Positions 8,638 through 16,884 of a stretch of DNA of 64,000 nucleotides are shown piece after piece. The stretch's first letter is position 1, and every line of letters begins with the position of its first letter. Both the position numbers and the translations under genes were made by a program. Under the pieces are notes generated by a model that saw only the letters and a program-made list of their open reading frames with translations, searched no databases and was not told the DNA's origin. Where the stretch lies: contig NZ_CP126115.1 in NCBI RefSeq assembly GCF_030123505.1, positions 4,726,001 through 4,790,000 on the forward strand, read 5' to 3'. Source of the stretch: Neobacillus sp. YX16 (GTDB taxonomy: Bacteria; Bacillota; Bacilli; Bacillales; Cytobacillaceae).

Positions 8638-9843
8638 TCACTGAATATGATTAAACATGTCAAACATTGGCACCATAATCGACATAACAATTAGACCAAC
8701 TAGCCCTGCTAGTATTACAATCATAATTGGTTCAATCAATGCTTTAAGTCTGTCCGTACTTGTCTCTACTTCTTTCTCATAGAATTCTGCGATTTTAGAA
8801 AGCATTGCATCCAATGCACCTGTTTCTTCACCAATCGAAATCATCTGAGTGACTAAGGGTGGAAATGCCCAATGACTTTTCATCGGTTCTGTCATGGAGC
8901 GACCCTTTTCAAGAGAATCCCGAGACTCCCGAATTACTTTGGCAATGACTTCATTTTCAACCACTTTTTCTACTATCGCCATTGCCTGTAGGATAGGAAC
9001 TGAACTTGAAAATAATGAACTTAACGTTCGAGTCATTCTTGCCAACGCTGCCTTCTGCAGCATATTTCCAAAGACCGGTACCTTTAACATAAACAAGTCC
9101 AAATAATATTTTGTATTTCTATTTTTCTTCAAATAAACGATTAGCCCTACAAATACGAGGATCAAAAGCACAATAAGCCACCAGTAAGACTGCATAAATT
9201 CACTTGCAGCAAGTACAAACCTTGTTATGGCTGGAAGTTCTGCTCCAAGGTCAGCAAACATAGTTACAAAAGTTGGAACAATGGATACTAGTAAAAATAT
9301 AACTACTGCAATCGCAATAACACCAATAACAGCTGGATACATTAAGGCTGATGTAATTTTCTGTTTCGTATAGTGCTGCTTTTCGAAATGCTCCGCCAAA
9401 TTTTCAAGTGCACCGTCCATGTTACCACTAACTTCTCCTGCTTTAACCATGTTAATAAACATCGAATTGAAAATCTTCTTATGCTTTGAAACAGCATCAG
9501 AATAAGGATTTCCTTCACGCAAGTCCAATTCCACATCCAAAAGTGCCTTTTTCAAGGCTTTACTCTCAGTCTGTGCAGCAAGGATGCCAGTCGAATCAAC
9601 AACCGTTACTCCAGCTTTGAGTAATGTGGCGAATTGACGCAAGTAAATAACAAAATGCTGTAGCTTTACTGGGTTACCTATTGAAATATCCTTTGTCATT
9701 AAAGTCTCTGGAACTTCCGTTATTTCAATAACCCTTATACCATCTTCCTTTAACTTGAACATCGCTTCTCTCCTTGAAGCCGCGTTCATCATTCCCTGCT
9801 TTTTTCCTCGTTTATCACGGCCTTCGTATTTAAATCTAGCCAT
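8638..9843 (-). CDS. pilC: Type IV pilus inner-membrane platform protein PilC
   Basis: A 401-residue member of the PilC/GspF family with two repeated T2SSF domains (about 70-195 and 270-395; the second begins FGNMLQKAALARMTRTLSSL) and three membrane segments. PilC is the platform turned by the motor ATPases during subunit insertion or removal. The start at 9843 overlaps the last codons of pilT by 8 nt. Length and the LKAGVTVVDS and EVSGNMDGALENLAEHFE blocks are typical. Confidence 0.95.
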   Translation of the reverse strand: MARFKYEGRDKRGKKQGMMNAASRREAMFKLKEDGIRVIEITEVPETLMTKDISIGNPVKLQHFVIYLRQFATLLKAGVTVVDSTGILAAQTESKALKKALLDVELDLREGNPYSDAVSKHKKIFNSMFINMVKAGEVSGNMDGALENLAEHFEKQHYTKQKITSALMYPAVIGVIAIAVVIFLLVSIVPTFVTMFADLGAELPAITRFVLAASEFMQSYWWLIVLLILVFVGLIVYLKKNRNTKYYLDLFMLKVPVFGNMLQKAALARMTRTLSSLFSSSVPILQAMAIVEKVVENEVIAKVIRESRDSLEKGRSMTEPMKSHWAFPPLVTQMISIGEETGALDAMLSKIAEFYEKEVETSTDRLKALIEPIMIVILAGLVGLIVMSIMVPMFDMFNHIQ

Positions 9844-10888
9844 CCAGCATCGCCTTCTCTTGTAAATATTTCGCTGCTGCTTCTTTTTGGATTAGGTTTC
9901 TATCCAGCAGGTCTCTTATACTCATTTCAAGTGTATGCATTCCTTGGGCACGGGAGGTTTGCATGGTACTTTGAATTTGATGAATCTTTTCATTTCGAAT
10001 GAGATTGGCTATGGCCGGATTATTAACCATAATTTCAGTTGCCGCTTTTCTGCCTTTTTTATCAACGGTTGGAAATAAACGCTGAGATATAACACCAACC
10101 AATACAGAAGCGAGTTGAACACGTATTTGCGGCTGTTGCGCTGGCGGAAATACATCAATGATCCTGTTGATGGTTGAAGGTGCACTTGAAGTGTGGAGTG
10201 TTCCTAGTACCAAGTGACCCGTTTCTGCAGCCGTTATCGCAATCCCCATTGTTTCTAAATCACGCATTTCTCCGACAAGAATCACGTCCGGGTCCTGTCT
10301 AAGAGCTGACTTTAAACCATTTGCATAGGACTGTGTATCAAACCCAACTTCACGTTGGTCAATAATAGAGTTTCCATGGCGATGGAGATATTCTATTGGG
10401 TCTTCAAGAGTAACAATATGTTTCCTCATTGTTCGGTTCATGTAATCAATCATTGAAGCAAGTGTAGTAGATTTACCACTTCCTGTCGGACCCGTAACTA
10501 AAATAAGACCTTGTGGCTTTTCAACTAGCTTTGGGACAATGGCCGGTAAATCCAAATCCTGAATCGATGGTACGGTTGAGGAAACCACCCTCAATGCCAT
10601 GGCGACACTTTTACGTTGATGATAGGCATTTACACGAAATCGAGAACTACCATGGACACCATAGGAGAAATCAAGTTCACCTTTTTCAACAAAAAGATCC
10701 CACATGTTCTCAGGAATTATCGCTCTTGCCATTTCTTCTGTGTCAGCGGGCATTAGTTTTTCCTGGCCATAGCGTTTTAATTCTCCGTTTATACGAACGA
10801 CTGGAGGAACACCAACCGTAATATGAATATCTGATGCTTTGAATTCAACTGCTGCACGTAAAATATTATCAATTCTTTCTTTCACCAT
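9836..10888 (-). CDS. pilT: Pilus retraction ATPase PilT
   Basis: A 350-residue hexameric ATPase. Motifs are KASDIHITVG near the N-terminus, Walker A GPTGSGKS (133-140), the Asp box TLEDPIEYLH, Walker B DPDVILVGEMRD and the AGMRAL-like PilT region AADTGHL variant AAETGHLVLGTLHT. No zinc tetracysteine is present, which distinguishes it from PilB. PilT depolymerises the pilus to power twitching, adhesion or DNA uptake. An upstream ATG at 10915 lies inside pilB; ATG 10888, 7 nt after the pilB stop with AGGGG before it, is preferred. PilT is absent from the classical Bacillus competence system, so its presence argues for a retractile pilus. Confidence 0.95.
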   Translation of the reverse strand: MVKERIDNILRAAVEFKASDIHITVGVPPVVRINGELKRYGQEKLMPADTEEMARAIIPENMWDLFVEKGELDFSYGVHGSSRFRVNAYHQRKSVAMALRVVSSTVPSIQDLDLPAIVPKLVEKPQGLILVTGPTGSGKSTTLASMIDYMNRTMRKHIVTLEDPIEYLHRHGNSIIDQREVGFDTQSYANGLKSALRQDPDVILVGEMRDLETMGIAITAAETGHLVLGTLHTSSAPSTINRIIDVFPPAQQPQIRVQLASVLVGVISQRLFPTVDKKGRKAATEIMVNNPAIANLIRNEKIHQIQSTMQTSRAQGMHTLEMSIRDLLDRNLIQKEAAAKYLQEKAMLDG

Positions 10889-10895
10889 GATTCCC

Positions 10896-12551
10896 CTATT
10901 CAAGCATAGCCACACGCAGTACTTCTTCTGTGGTGGTTAATCCTTGTTTTACTTTTAATAAGCCATCATCAATTAAGAAAATTGTTTTACTTTTTATCGC
11001 ATTTTCCTTAAGCTTTTGAAAAGAGTCTTCATTCATAATAATTCGTCGCATATCATCGTTAAGGACTAGCACCTCATGTAGGGCAATCCTTCCTTTATAA
11101 CCAGTCATATTACAGGAAGAACAGCCTTTGCCACGGGTTATTTTATCAATCTTCATCCCCCGTTTTGCAAAAATTTCAATCTCCCGCTTTGAAGCTTCTT
11201 GGACCTCACCACAATCACGACACACCTTACGAACTAAGCGTTGTGCGACAATACCGCTTAGTGAGGAAGCAAGTAAAAATGGTTCGACACCCATATCAAT
11301 TAAACGTGTTACGGTTCCTAAAGAATCATTGGTATGAAGTGTACTTAAAACTAAATGCCCTGTCAGGGAAGCACGAATAGCCGTTTCAGCCGTCTCTTTA
11401 TCGCGGATTTCTCCCACCATAATAATGTTTGGATCTTGACGGAGAATGGAACGAAGTCCAGCTGCAAAGGTCATCCCGACATTTGGGTTAACCTGAATTT
11501 GATTAATTCCTTCTAGCTGATACTCAACCGGATCCTCGATTGTAATAATATTTACCTGTTCACTGTTTAGCTTATTGAGTGCAGCATACAAGGTAGAGGA
11601 CTTACCTGATCCAGTAGGACCAGTAATCAAAACAATGCCTGTCGGCTGTTCAATCATTTCAGAAAAGCGCTTGAAATTAAGTGAATTAAAGCCAATTTTA
11701 CTGATATCATTCAAAGTCGCGCCCATATCGAGAATTCGCATAACGATTTTCTCACCATAAACAGTCGGTAAGGTTGAGATCCGCAAATCAACTGGGTGAA
11801 AATCAAGATTCATTTTTATCCGTCCATCTTGCGGAACCCGGTGTTCAGTGATATCAAGATTAGCCATAATCTTAATTCTTGCTGTTAATACACTTTGCAT
11901 ATGCCGGGGTAAAACACGTTCTACACGTAAGACACCATCAACTCGATACCTGATTACTACCTTAGTTTCCTGTGGATCAATATGGATATCACTCGCTCTT
12001 TGGATGACAGCATTGGTGAGTAGCTGATTAACAAGTTTCACGATAGGTGAATCTTGGTTGGTTACATTATTCTCCTGACCACGCTCATTTATGGGCAGGT
12101 CATCAAATAGCTCTTCTAGTCCTTCGTCAGCATTGTAATACTTATTAATTGCCCGTAATATATCGTCTTTCGTAGCTATCGCAGTCTCAATTTGAAATCC
12201 AGTTGAAAGGCGTAGATCATCAATAACAATGAAATCCATCGGATCAACCATTGCAATAAAGAGTTTATTGCCTTCCTTTTTTAAGGGCATAATCAAGTTT
12301 CTTCTTGCGGTTTCCTTTGAAATTAACGAAAAAAGATTGGTATCAAACGGGTATTGGAACAGACTGATGTGCGGAATACCCAGCTGAGATTCTAATACTT
12401 CAGCTAACTGCTGATCGGTAATATATCCCCTTTGTAACAGTGCCTCACCAATTTTTTGGTTAGGTGCTTTCTCCTCCAAAGTAGATTTAAGCTGTTCTTG
12501 CGTAATTAAGCCTTCCTCTAATAGCAAATCTCCCAGTCTTCTTCGATTCAT
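10896..12551 (-). CDS. pilB: Pilus assembly ATPase PilB with N-terminal MshEN-type domain
   Basis: A 551-residue GspE/PilB-type ATPase that drives pilus extension. The N-terminus has two tandem MshEN-like motifs, RLGDLLLEEGLITQEQLKST (from residue 5) and KIGEALLQRGYITDQQLAEV (from residue 33). In other proteins this domain type binds cyclic di-GMP. Walker A GPTGSGKS is at 311-318, Walker B is DPNIIMVGEIRD, and two CxxC pairs (CRDCG near 444, CSSCN about 30 residues later) form the zinc site. It is preceded by the VanW-like gene (24-nt gap) and followed 7 nt later by pilT. Confidence 0.95.
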   Translation of the reverse strand: MNRRRLGDLLLEEGLITQEQLKSTLEEKAPNQKIGEALLQRGYITDQQLAEVLESQLGIPHISLFQYPFDTNLFSLISKETARRNLIMPLKKEGNKLFIAMVDPMDFIVIDDLRLSTGFQIETAIATKDDILRAINKYYNADEGLEELFDDLPINERGQENNVTNQDSPIVKLVNQLLTNAVIQRASDIHIDPQETKVVIRYRVDGVLRVERVLPRHMQSVLTARIKIMANLDITEHRVPQDGRIKMNLDFHPVDLRISTLPTVYGEKIVMRILDMGATLNDISKIGFNSLNFKRFSEMIEQPTGIVLITGPTGSGKSSTLYAALNKLNSEQVNIITIEDPVEYQLEGINQIQVNPNVGMTFAAGLRSILRQDPNIIMVGEIRDKETAETAIRASLTGHLVLSTLHTNDSLGTVTRLIDMGVEPFLLASSLSGIVAQRLVRKVCRDCGEVQEASKREIEIFAKRGMKIDKITRGKGCSSCNMTGYKGRIALHEVLVLNDDMRRIIMNEDSFQKLKENAIKSKTIFLIDDGLLKVKQGLTTTEEVLRVAMLE

Positions 12552-12575
12552 CTGTTGTCCCTGCCTATGAGAATA

Positions 12576-13862
12576 TTATTTTGATTCTTCATTTGGTTTC
12601 CCCCAAAGGCCATCAACAGGTTGTTGTTGATCCGTTTCGGATGTAGACGGAGTAAGATTTCCACTTGATTTAGGTTCAATGGTTAGCTTATTTTCGCTCG
12701 TTTGTGTTTGTTCTGTTCCTTTTAGTCCATGTACTTCAATTCGATAGAAAGGCGGATAATAGTCCTCTGAAATTAACTCACTCTTTAAAAGTTGGCTACC
12801 CTGATAAATATCACGAAATACTTTAATAATTACTCCATTTTTCCCTGGTTTTTGCACTTTTGTATCGCCTGAATCTAGCAAGGGGCTATATTGAACAATC
12901 GTTTTAGCTTTTATTTGTTGTTCATCTTTTTTACTAATCACATAATCATAAAATAACGATTCTCCTATAAGAGAGACCTTGAACTTCCCATTTTCTAATT
13001 GGAGTGCAAGATTATATTTTGTTTTATTTGGATTTCTTATAACCAAATCGGCACCATTTTCATAATTAACCATCGCTTCGTAACCAACTTCTGCATATAC
13101 TGGAAGTTCACTGCTGATATTTCTTTCAGCTATGATGAAATCGGTTGGTAAAATAGCTTGATAAATGCCTGTTGCAATAATGTTAAGTGAAGAAGAAGTT
13201 TCAATTTTTTGCTCTTTAGCCAATTCCAATAGCGAAAAAATAGTTTCTTCGCCAATTGCAATGCTAGGATTGTTTGAAATAATCGTTTCTAAATCAGTAG
13301 GAATGATTTTCAGCTCAATCACTGCTTCACTAATTACTACGTCTTTATTCACTGCTGTTAATAGGTAGTCACGAGTTAAATTGAAAGTAAAAGAACCCTT
13401 TTCAAATTGGGAAGCTCTATTATTTATATCTGCTGTAAGTTTTGTTAATTCTAATTCCCTCGTATCTATTTCTGGAAATATAATCTGGAGTTGTTCCTCT
13501 AACTGCAACATGTCTATCTCGATTATTGCGGGATTCTTCTTTCCACCTTTTATGGAAGCAACCGTTTTAGATGCGTCTAAATGAAGAAAGTTAAGATCAA
13601 GGGGGACCATTTTTTCACTGTATTCTAACCCCATCTTTGTATTTTGTACCCATTCAATGTACGACTCTTCCAATAAAGCAATCGCTTCACTATCTGTTTT
13701 TCCTGAAATGTCTAAAAAACCAATCATTGTTCCACCGGAAATGTTCCCATCATTTGTCATACCTTCAAATGCTTTGGCACCAAAATGTGAAAAACTAAAG
13801 ATAAAGGCAGTACTGAGAAATAGAACTACAAATAATTTTATAAATTGTTGATTGTTATTCAA
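12576..13862 (-). CDS. VanW-like protein with a C-terminal G5-like region, in pilus operon
   Basis: A 428-residue secreted or membrane-anchored protein with one N-terminal hydrophobic segment (about 8-30). The N-terminal half (about 45-190) resembles the putative peptidoglycan-binding part that precedes VanW domains. The segment near 220-320 (IYQAILPTDFIIAERNISSE ... YENGADLVIRNPNKTKYNL) matches the VanW fold pattern, but the usual GGGICQ signature is replaced by ATGIYQ. The next 50 residues look like a G5 domain, with a P/S/T/Q-rich tail. The start is TTG 13862 with AAAGGGGG nine nt upstream. The function of VanW is unknown. Its place between the membrane protein and pilB suggests helping the pilus cross or dock to the wall (inference). 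Confidence 0.7.
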   Translation of the reverse strand: MNNNQQFIKLFVVLFLSTAFIFSFSHFGAKAFEGMTNDGNISGGTMIGFLDISGKTDSEAIALLEESYIEWVQNTKMGLEYSEKMVPLDLNFLHLDASKTVASIKGGKKNPAIIEIDMLQLEEQLQIIFPEIDTRELELTKLTADINNRASQFEKGSFTFNLTRDYLLTAVNKDVVISEAVIELKIIPTDLETIISNNPSIAIGEETIFSLLELAKEQKIETSSSLNIIATGIYQAILPTDFIIAERNISSELPVYAEVGYEAMVNYENGADLVIRNPNKTKYNLALQLENGKFKVSLIGESLFYDYVISKKDEQQIKAKTIVQYSPLLDSGDTKVQKPGKNGVIIKVFRDIYQGSQLLKSELISEDYYPPFYRIEVHGLKGTEQTQTSENKLTIEPKSSGNLTPSTSETDQQQPVDGLWGKPNEESK

Positions 13863-13880
13863 TTCTGATTGCCCCCTTTC

Positions 13881-14597
13881 CTAACTATTTACCTTCTCCA
13901 ATTCAATTTTCTCTTTTCCAGATGCAACTTCTTTAATGGGAAGATATAATTCATTTAGAAAATAATCATTCACTTTATTTTCAGATTTAGCTTCTGGATG
14001 CACAGGCTCAAGAATCCCAACCGTTTCTTCTAGTAATAAACTTTCAATTTCTGATAGATAACCACTATCTAACTCAATCTTGGTTTTTATTTCTTCTTCC
14101 TCCACATCATTGCTAATGTTCCGATCTTGTAGAAACGCTATATCCTCATCATTAGTACTCACATTTCCAATTTCAGAATTGAAAGATAAATCCGTAATGA
14201 TTTTTATTCTTTCTTCCCTATTTTGTGAAGGAAAAATTCTTGTTTCAAAATCCTGTAAATCAAGAATATCTATTTCTGAATCTTTTTCTACCGGTATAGT
14301 TGTGAAGGGGATATCAGATACTTCTATGTCATTTTCCTCATCCAATTGTGGTGTATGATAAAAGAATCCACTCAATCGGTTATTCAATATATAAGCAGCA
14401 AAGAAGGTTAGGGCGAGAATAAATAGAAAGGTTTGCCATAATGGGAAGGTAGCAGAAGCCGCTATTCCTCCAAGAGCCAACAAAAAACCTAGAAACACTA
14501 CAAGAAGCTTCCCTTTCTTAGTGAATCCTAGCGGTAAAACGGATATAATCAACAAGAGTAACACCATAGAACTAAAGGCCCAAATAATCAATTCCAT
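13881..14597 (-). CDS. Acidic membrane protein at the head of the pilus operon, unknown function
   Basis: The product (238 residues from ATG 14597) is not recognised. It has three closely spaced hydrophobic segments in the first 80 residues (ELIIWAFSSMVLLLLIISVL, LLVVFLGFLLALGGIAASA, FLFILALTFFAAYIL). A highly acidic soluble tail of about 150 residues follows (runs of D and E, no cysteine). An in-frame TTG at 14615 exists, but the ATG at 14597 is placed correctly behind GAGGGAGAG. It is the first gene of the minus-strand pilus operon, divergent from the minor pilins, and 18 nt from the VanW-like gene. A role in pilus anchoring or regulation is guesswork from context. Confidence 0.7.
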   Translation of the reverse strand: MELIIWAFSSMVLLLLIISVLPLGFTKKGKLLVVFLGFLLALGGIAASATFPLWQTFLFILALTFFAAYILNNRLSGFFYHTPQLDEENDIEVSDIPFTTIPVEKDSEIDILDLQDFETRIFPSQNREERIKIITDLSFNSEIGNVSTNDEDIAFLQDRNISNDVEEEEIKTKIELDSGYLSEIESLLLEETVGILEPVHPEAKSENKVNDYFLNELYLPIKEVASGKEKIELEKVNS

Positions 14598-14828
14598 TAC
14601 TTCACTCTCCCTCAAACACTTACTATAAATCTACTATTTTTCTCAGAAATTATTATTTATTTATACAAAAAACAACAAATTTCGTCTACTCCTCATTGTA
14701 TTATACTTTTAACTTGTTTTAAAGAAGCTGGAAAACATTTATAGGTACTTCTTACTGATTATTGTTAGTATTTGTCTAAAATTTTGATAAGATGTATCTA
14801 TAATATTTGCCTAGAAGGAATGGAATGA
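14598..14828. promoter_or_regulatory. Divergent promoter region of the two pilus transcripts
   Basis: This AT-rich 231-nt gap separates the minus-strand pilus operon from the plus-strand minor pilin genes. TATAAT hexamers occur on the minus strand at 14705-14700 and on the plus strand at 14799-14804; neither has a good -35, so positive control is possible. No riboswitch fold was recognised. Confidence 0.4.
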
Positions 14829-15257
14829 ATGAAATTTTTTCAAGAGGAAAAAGGGTTAACACTTTTAGAAGTACTTTTAGCAATATCTATACTATCAATT
14901 ATTTTTATTTCATTTCTAAGTTTTTTTCCACAAATGGGTTTCATAAATAAGGAAAATGAAAATAAAGCTCAAGCGATTAATACTGCGAAAGAAGTTCTAC
15001 TTGAATGGCAAAACTCACAAGAACTTAAAAACTATATCAAGACACCATCTAACAATCCACCAGCAGGTTATGTATCAAAGGACTCTACCTTTTATTATTT
15101 CAAAGATGTAAAGGTAGGTTTTGATGTAGATATTAAAATTAAAATTGCTACTGATATTAAATCTACACCTACAAAAACACACCTGATACAAATTGAACTT
15201 AAGAACAAACGAAATAACGTCGTTAGTGACACATATGGATATATTATTATTGAATAG
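14829..15257 (+). CDS. Minor pilin-like protein 1 (prepilin N-terminus)
   Basis: A 142-residue prepilin with a short leader MKFFQEEKG cleaved after G9, then LTLLEVLLAISILSI with Glu +5. The soluble part (about 100 residues) is small, without cysteines, and resembles PilV/GspI-type minor pilins that prime assembly. AGAAGGA precedes ATG 14829. It is the first of three plus-strand pilin-like genes; the next begins 11 nt after its stop. It must be processed by the prepilin peptidase encoded at 7206-7967. Confidence 0.88.
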   Translation: MKFFQEEKGLTLLEVLLAISILSIIFISFLSFFPQMGFINKENENKAQAINTAKEVLLEWQNSQELKNYIKTPSNNPPAGYVSKDSTFYYFKDVKVGFDVDIKIKIATDIKSTPTKTHLIQIELKNKRNNVVSDTYGYIIIE

Positions 15258-15268
15258 GGGTGGCCTTA

Positions 15269-15706
15269 GTGTACAAAAATCAACGTGGTTTTACCCTTAT
15301 CGAACTACTAACTACTATGACTATTCTATCTATTATAGGTGTTATAATATGGAGTATTTTCTTTCAAGGATTTAATTTTTCACAAAAATCGATGTCAAAA
15401 AATACAATTCATCAAGAGTCTAATCTTGTTATTACGAACCTCACTCGAATACATCAAACATCCAATGAATATGAGATTAGTATGTCCTCCTGTAAAATTA
15501 TTGTTATTGCTACAAAACAAGATACTACAACTAAAACCTATGAATTTGAGCATCCACGATTATGTTTTTCAATAAACCAAGTAGGGATATTTGATCCAAG
15601 CACTCAGGATGTCGATATAAAACTAACTATTTATGAACGAATAGAACCTAGTAATGTGGTAGATGTCGATACCATTTTATATCGTCTTAAGGATGGTGGA
15701 TATTAA
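15269..15706 (+). CDS. Minor pilin-like protein 2 (PilW/GspJ-like)
   Basis: A 145-residue prepilin. The leader is only six residues plus the processed Gly (MYKNQRG), then FTLIELLTTMTILSIIGVII with Glu +5. A GTG at 15260 is in frame, but GTG 15269 has AGGGG eight nt upstream and is preferred. The soluble domain has two cysteines (SSCKIIV and HPRLCFS) that may form a disulfide. Its stop TAA overlaps the start of the next gene. Size and the RIHQTSNEYEI region suggest a PilW/GspJ-type minor pilin, an inference from order. Confidence 0.85.
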   Translation: MYKNQRGFTLIELLTTMTILSIIGVIIWSIFFQGFNFSQKSMSKNTIHQESNLVITNLTRIHQTSNEYEISMSSCKIIVIATKQDTTTKTYEFEHPRLCFSINQVGIFDPSTQDVDIKLTIYERIEPSNVVDVDTILYRLKDGGY

Positions 15707-16827
15707 TGATGAAAGCTAAGAATGAACAGGGCTATGCCCTACTCAGCGTTTTACTAATTCTGACCATTTTTATGATTCTTTTTCTATCTTTTATTGGTCA
15801 AGCATTCAGCAGTGTGAAACAAAACCGGTTGATAGAAAAAAACTCTCAATCCGTTGCACTAGCTGAGATGGGAATCAAACATTATCAAGTAGCTGTCCAA
15901 AATATTTATGCAGCGAACTTATCAAGAATTAGCAATGAAGTAAAACAACAAATTACAACAGATCGCCTGCCAGGTGGTACTCAGAAATCTGAAGCTGTCT
16001 ACGTCGAGCTTGCAGTATCAAAAATGAAGCAAGCAATAAAGACAGGTTTAGCAAACGAAGTTTCACTAGTTGGAATTAATGGAAAAGCAAATGCCTCTTT
16101 TTCACTTCATAGTATTGATTATTTTGAGTCTACGAAAGAGGATAAAATACTCATAAAGGTTGAAGGGAATGAAAACGGTAAAAAAACTATTCTTAGTTCG
16201 GAGATGAGCTTTGCACCAATAATAAGTGGGTTAGTAACTTCAGGCGGATCTCTATACATTCCACCAACGTTTACTACCATAAGTGAGCCAAACCCAAATG
16301 TACCCATTTATTGTAAAGACCCTGCTTCTATTGGATCTTGTACATCGATATTAGTTACAAGTGCCACAAAAACTTTTTATGATAAACTTAATAATACAAG
16401 TAATAAAACCATATATTCCAGAGGGGATTTAACCTTAGATGCACCAGCAAATGCGAATAACATGTCCTATGTGACCATACATTCAGATAAATCCTTAACC
16501 ATTGGCGGAAATGTACAAAATGCCTCGAAAGTTACAATCGAAACCATAGGCAATTTAAATATAATAGGGCACTTCAGACTCCTTTCAGGCTCAACTGTAC
16601 ACGTTAAAGGCAACGTTGATATTACTAAGAATTTGAGGCTTGACCCTGGTTCAAAGATGTGTGTAAACGGAACTTTAGATGCCAAAAAGGTTCAAATGAA
16701 AGGCGGTATCCTAGTAATAAAAAGTAATGTGACTGAAACGGAATGGGGAAAACAATGTGGTAAATCACCAACCCTAACCGTTGAATGGGGAGACAAGGTT
16801 TATAATAATGTGAATTATGAATATTAA
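15706..16827 (+). CDS. PilX-like large minor pilin with bactofilin-like repeat passenger
   Basis: A 373-residue prepilin-like protein. The leader MMKAKNEQG is followed by YALLSVLLILTIFMILFLSF, so the processing Gly is present but Glu +5 is replaced by Ser, as in some PilX/GspK tip subunits. After a helical region (about 40-165) the sequence turns into short beta-strand repeats with alternating V/I and G/N (about 190-355), for example TIYSRGDLTLDAPA, SLTIGGNVQNAS and TVHVKGNVDITKNLRL. This resembles a polymer-forming bactofilin-like beta-helix. There are four cysteines (two near 205-215, one near 323, one near 351). An adhesive or tip role is inferred. It ends at a strong bidirectional terminator. 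Confidence 0.78.
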   Translation: MMKAKNEQGYALLSVLLILTIFMILFLSFIGQAFSSVKQNRLIEKNSQSVALAEMGIKHYQVAVQNIYAANLSRISNEVKQQITTDRLPGGTQKSEAVYVELAVSKMKQAIKTGLANEVSLVGINGKANASFSLHSIDYFESTKEDKILIKVEGNENGKKTILSSEMSFAPIISGLVTSGGSLYIPPTFTTISEPNPNVPIYCKDPASIGSCTSILVTSATKTFYDKLNNTSNKTIYSRGDLTLDAPANANNMSYVTIHSDKSLTIGGNVQNASKVTIETIGNLNIIGHFRLLSGSTVHVKGNVDITKNLRLDPGSKMCVNGTLDAKKVQMKGGILVIKSNVTETEWGKQCGKSPTLTVEWGDKVYNNVNYEY

Positions 16828-16836
16828 TTACTAAAA

Positions 16837-16877
16837 AAAGAGTGGCTAAGGTTAAGAAACAACCCTAGCCACTCTTT
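16837..16877. terminator. Bidirectional terminator between minor pilins and GGDEF gene
   Basis: A 17-bp stem with one mismatch (16837-16853 with 16861-16877, core AGAGTGGCTA/TAGCCACTCT) has A-rich sequence on the left and T-rich on the right, so it can serve both the plus-strand pilin genes and the minus-strand diguanylate cyclase. Confidence 0.88.
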
Positions 16878-16884
16878 CTTATTT

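Noticed and set aside
7968..12551. ComG competence operon
   Set aside because: Presence of PilT, PilM, PilN, PilO and a zinc-type PilB with MshEN-like N-terminus fits a type IV pilus rather than the comGA-GG operon.
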